From Betaproteobacteria bacterium (lineage in GTDB: Bacteria > Pseudomonadota > Gammaproteobacteria > Burkholderiales > SG8-41): 8,402 nucleotides of DNA. The stretch lies in assembly GCA_025356695.1 (NCBI GenBank), contig JANXSE010000252.1, positions 1-8,402 on the forward strand, in the 5' to 3' direction. The notes below the pieces were generated by a model. That model was given only the letters and a program-made list of their open reading frames with translations, had not been told where the DNA came from and made no database searches. Every line of letters starts with the position of its first letter. Position 1 is the first letter of the stretch. Position numbers and translations under genes: made by a program. Below, one piece after another: positions 6,383 through 8,402 of the stretch.

Positions 6383-7275
6383 AACTCAAAGAACGCCTCG
6401 ACCTCTACGAAAAGCTGACGCGGCTCGACAAGCCGATCGGCATTTTGCTGTTGTTGTGGCCCACCTTGTGGGCATTGTGGCTGTCGTCGGTCGGTTCGCC
6501 CAATATGGTCATCGCCGTCATTTTTGTCATGGGCGTGGTGTTGATGCGCTCGGCTGGTTGCGTCATGAATGATTTCGCCGACCGCAATTTCGACGCGCAT
6601 GTCGAACGTACGCGGGATCGACCGCTCGCCGCAAAACTGATTTCACCACGCGAAGCGCTGTTGCTCGCCGCCGTGCTGGCGGGGCTGGCGTTCGGGCTGG
6701 TGCTGCAGCTGAATGCGCTGACGGTCAAGTTGTCGGTGGCGGCCTTGCTGCTGGCGGTGATCTATCCGTTTTTGAAGCGCGTGTTCTGGCTGCCGCAGGC
6801 GTGGCTGGGTGTGGCTTTCGGCTTTGGCGTGCCAATGGCGTTTGCCGCGCATCACAACGTCGTGGTGCCGATTGCCTGGACGATATTGCTGGCGAATGTG
6901 TTCTGGGCGGTAGCCTACGACACGCAGTACGCGATGGTCGATCGCGACGACGACATCAAACTCGGACTGAAGTCATCAGCGATATTGTTCGGCCGGCACG
7001 ACGTGCTGGCGGTCATGATTTGTTATGCCCTGTTCATCGCGACGATGGCCTACGTCGGTTATTGGGCAAGAATGGGGGCGTGCTATTTTTCCGGGCTGGT
7101 CGTGACCTGCATGCTGGTTGCCCTCGAATACAATCTGATTCGCACGCGCGACCGCGCACGCTGCTTCAAGGCGTTTTTATTCAATAATTGGATTGGCGCG
7201 GCGATTTTCGCCGGCATTGCCGCCGATTTTTATTTTTTCCTGCCGCTCTTTCCGGGGACGCCGATCGGCCGCTGA
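6379..7275 (+). CDS. ubiA: 4-hydroxybenzoate polyprenyltransferase
   Basis: UbiA is an integral inner-membrane prenyltransferase that attaches the polyprenyl tail (octaprenyl in many species) to 4-hydroxybenzoate made by UbiC. It has 298 residues (E. coli 290). The two Asp-rich motifs that bind Mg-pyrophosphate are present: NDFADRNFD at 64-72 and DTQYAMVDRDDD at 181-192. LDKPIGILLLLWPTLWALW (residues 16-34) is a classic UbiA N-terminal segment. Several hydrophobic stretches, for example around 43-60, 93-112, 116-130, 163-179, 208-228 and 274-291, fit the eight-to-nine-helix fold. The start ATG 6379 shares four bases (ATGA) with the ubiC stop, and no clear Shine-Dalgarno is seen, so translation is likely coupled to ubiC. 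A longer in-frame reading back to 6133 would lie inside ubiC and is not credible. The ubiD start follows its stop after six bases. Confidence 0.96.
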   Translation: MKLKERLDLYEKLTRLDKPIGILLLLWPTLWALWLSSVGSPNMVIAVIFVMGVVLMRSAGCVMNDFADRNFDAHVERTRDRPLAAKLISPREALLLAAVLAGLAFGLVLQLNALTVKLSVAALLLAVIYPFLKRVFWLPQAWLGVAFGFGVPMAFAAHHNVVVPIAWTILLANVFWAVAYDTQYAMVDRDDDIKLGLKSSAILFGRHDVLAVMICYALFIATMAYVGYWARMGACYFSGLVVTCMLVALEYNLIRTRDRARCFKAFLFNNWIGAAIFAGIAADFYFFLPLFPGTPIGR

Positions 7276-7281
7276 TCCACA

Positions 7282-8402
7282 ATGAAATACCGTGACTTAA
7301 GAGAATTCATCGGCATGCTCGAACGCCGCGGCGAGCTCAGGCGCATCGGCGTTGAAGTGGATCCGCGTTTGGAGATGACCGAAATCTGTGACCGCGTGTT
7401 GAAGGCGCAGGGGCCGGCGCTGCTGTTTGAAAAGCCGCGCGGGCACAGCATGCCGGTGCTGGGCAATCTGTTCGGCACGCCGTTGCGCGTCGCCCTCGGC
7501 ATGGGGCAGGAGCGCGTCGAAGCGTTGCGCGAAGTCGGGCAGTTGCTGGCTTCACTCAAGGAGCCGGCGCCGCCGCGCAGTTTGAAGGACGCGTGGGACA
7601 AGTTGCCGCTGCTCAAACAGATTTTCAGCATGTCGCCTGCGGTGGTTTCGACGGCCGCCTGTCAGGAGGCCGTCTGGGAAGGCGATGCGGTCGATCTTGG
7701 CCGTCTGCCGATCCAGACCTGCTGGCCGGGGGACATTGCGCCGCTGATCACCTGGGGGCTGGTGGTGACACGCGGGCCGAGCAAGACGCGACAGAACCTC
7801 GGTATCTACCGGCAGCAGGTCATTGCCCCCAACAAAGTCATCATGCGCTGGCTCGGCATGCGCGGCGGCGCGCTCGACTATCGCGATCATTGCCTTGCGC
7901 ACCCCGGCCAGCCCTTTCCGCTGGCGGTGGCGCTGGGCGCCGATCCGGCGACGCTGCTGGGTGCAGTGACGCCGGTGCCGGACTCACTCTCCGAATACCA
8001 GTTCGCCGGTTTGCTGCGCGGCGCGCGCACCGAAATCGTCAAGTGCCTGAGTCATGACCTGCAGGTTCCGGCCAACGCCGAAATTGTTCTCGAGGGATTT
8101 ATTCAGCAGGGCGAAACTGCGCTCGAAGGGCCGTTCGGCGATCACACCGGTTATTACAACGAGCAGGAGCGCTTTCCGGTGTTCACGATCGAGCGCATGA
8201 CCATGCGGCGCGATCCGATTTATCACAGCACCTATACGGGCAAGCCGCCGGACGAGCCGGCCATGCTCGGCGCCGCGCTGAACGATGTCTTCGTGCCGCT
8301 GCTGCAGAAACAGTTTCCGGAGATCGTCGATTTCTATCTGCCGCCGGAGGGTTGTTCGTACCGCATTGCCGTGGTCAGCATGAAGAAACAGTACGCGGGG
8401 CA
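7282..8402 (+). CDS. ubiD: 3-polyprenyl-4-hydroxybenzoate decarboxylase (3' end missing)
   Basis: UbiD decarboxylates 3-polyprenyl-4-hydroxybenzoate to 2-polyprenylphenol using prenylated FMN supplied by UbiX. The frame is open from ATG 7282 to the window end: 373 complete codons of about 490-500 expected. Sequence agreement with E. coli UbiD, as I recall it, is extensive, including [16 protein letters not shown] (62-77), [15 protein letters not shown] (146-160), ALGADPAT and the [10 protein letters not shown] block. Active-site residues by comparison with Aspergillus Fdc1 are Asn172 and Arg177 in NLGIYRQQ, Glu238 in LSEYQ, and Glu282/Asp287 in EGPFGDH. One oddity: residues 189-196 read RWLGMRGG where RWL-x-HRGG is expected, so Met193 replaces a His that I align with metal ligand His191. 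No good ribosome binding site precedes the ATG, which suggests coupling to ubiA six bases upstream. Confidence 0.95.
   Translation, partial: MKYRDLREFIGMLERRGELRRIGVEVDPRLEMTEICDRVLKAQGPALLFEKPRGHSMPVLGNLFGTPLRVALGMGQERVEALREVGQLLASLKEPAPPRSLKDAWDKLPLLKQIFSMSPAVVSTAACQEAVWEGDAVDLGRLPIQTCWPGDIAPLITWGLVVTRGPSKTRQNLGIYRQQVIAPNKVIMRWLGMRGGALDYRDHCLAHPGQPFPLAVALGADPATLLGAVTPVPDSLSEYQFAGLLRGARTEIVKCLSHDLQVPANAEIVLEGFIQQGETALEGPFGDHTGYYNEQERFPVFTIERMTMRRDPIYHSTYTGKPPDEPAMLGAALNDVFVPLLQKQFPEIVDFYLPPEGCSYRIAVVSMKKQYAG

Overview
The window looks like a chromosomal segment of a GC-rich betaproteobacterium, most likely in or near the Burkholderiales. The evidence is the high GC and GC-rich third codon positions, a Bug/TctC-type solute-binding protein (a family greatly expanded in that group), and ubiquinone genes (ubiC, ubiA, ubiD) that read like proteobacterial orthologues. 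All eight genes lie on the + strand with short gaps or overlaps. The first and last are cut by the window edges. No gene-free stretch exceeds about 100 bases. I see no tRNA, rRNA, CRISPR array, insertion sequence or phage gene.

Left block (1-3095), accessory metabolism: the C-terminal two thirds of a CaiC-like acyl-CoA ligase, a periplasmic Bug/TctC receptor with a signal peptide and a strong ribosome binding site, and a DUF1932-type NAD(P)-binding dehydrogenase of the beta-hydroxyacid/6-phosphogluconate dehydrogenase superfamily. The order suggests uptake, CoA activation and redox processing of an organic acid. The substrate cannot be read from sequence.

Middle (3096-5742): a 102-bp spacer with a hairpin and a possible weak promoter, then a RidA enamine/imine deaminase, followed almost immediately by the replication-repair helicase RecG, which appears to start at TTG four bases after the ridA stop.

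Right block (5743-8402), ubiquinone biosynthesis: ubiC (chorismate to 4-hydroxybenzoate), ubiA (prenylation; its ATG overlaps the ubiC TGA) and ubiD (decarboxylation of the prenylated product; runs off the window). These encode the first three committed steps in pathway order, probably as one transcription unit.

The window is mostly ordinary. The most interesting observation is in UbiD: a histidine that I align, from memory, with the metal/prenyl-FMN ligand His191 of Aspergillus Fdc1 is methionine here (residue 193). The rest of the active site (Asn172, Arg177, Glu238, Glu282, Asp287) is intact. I found no convincing undescribed system.
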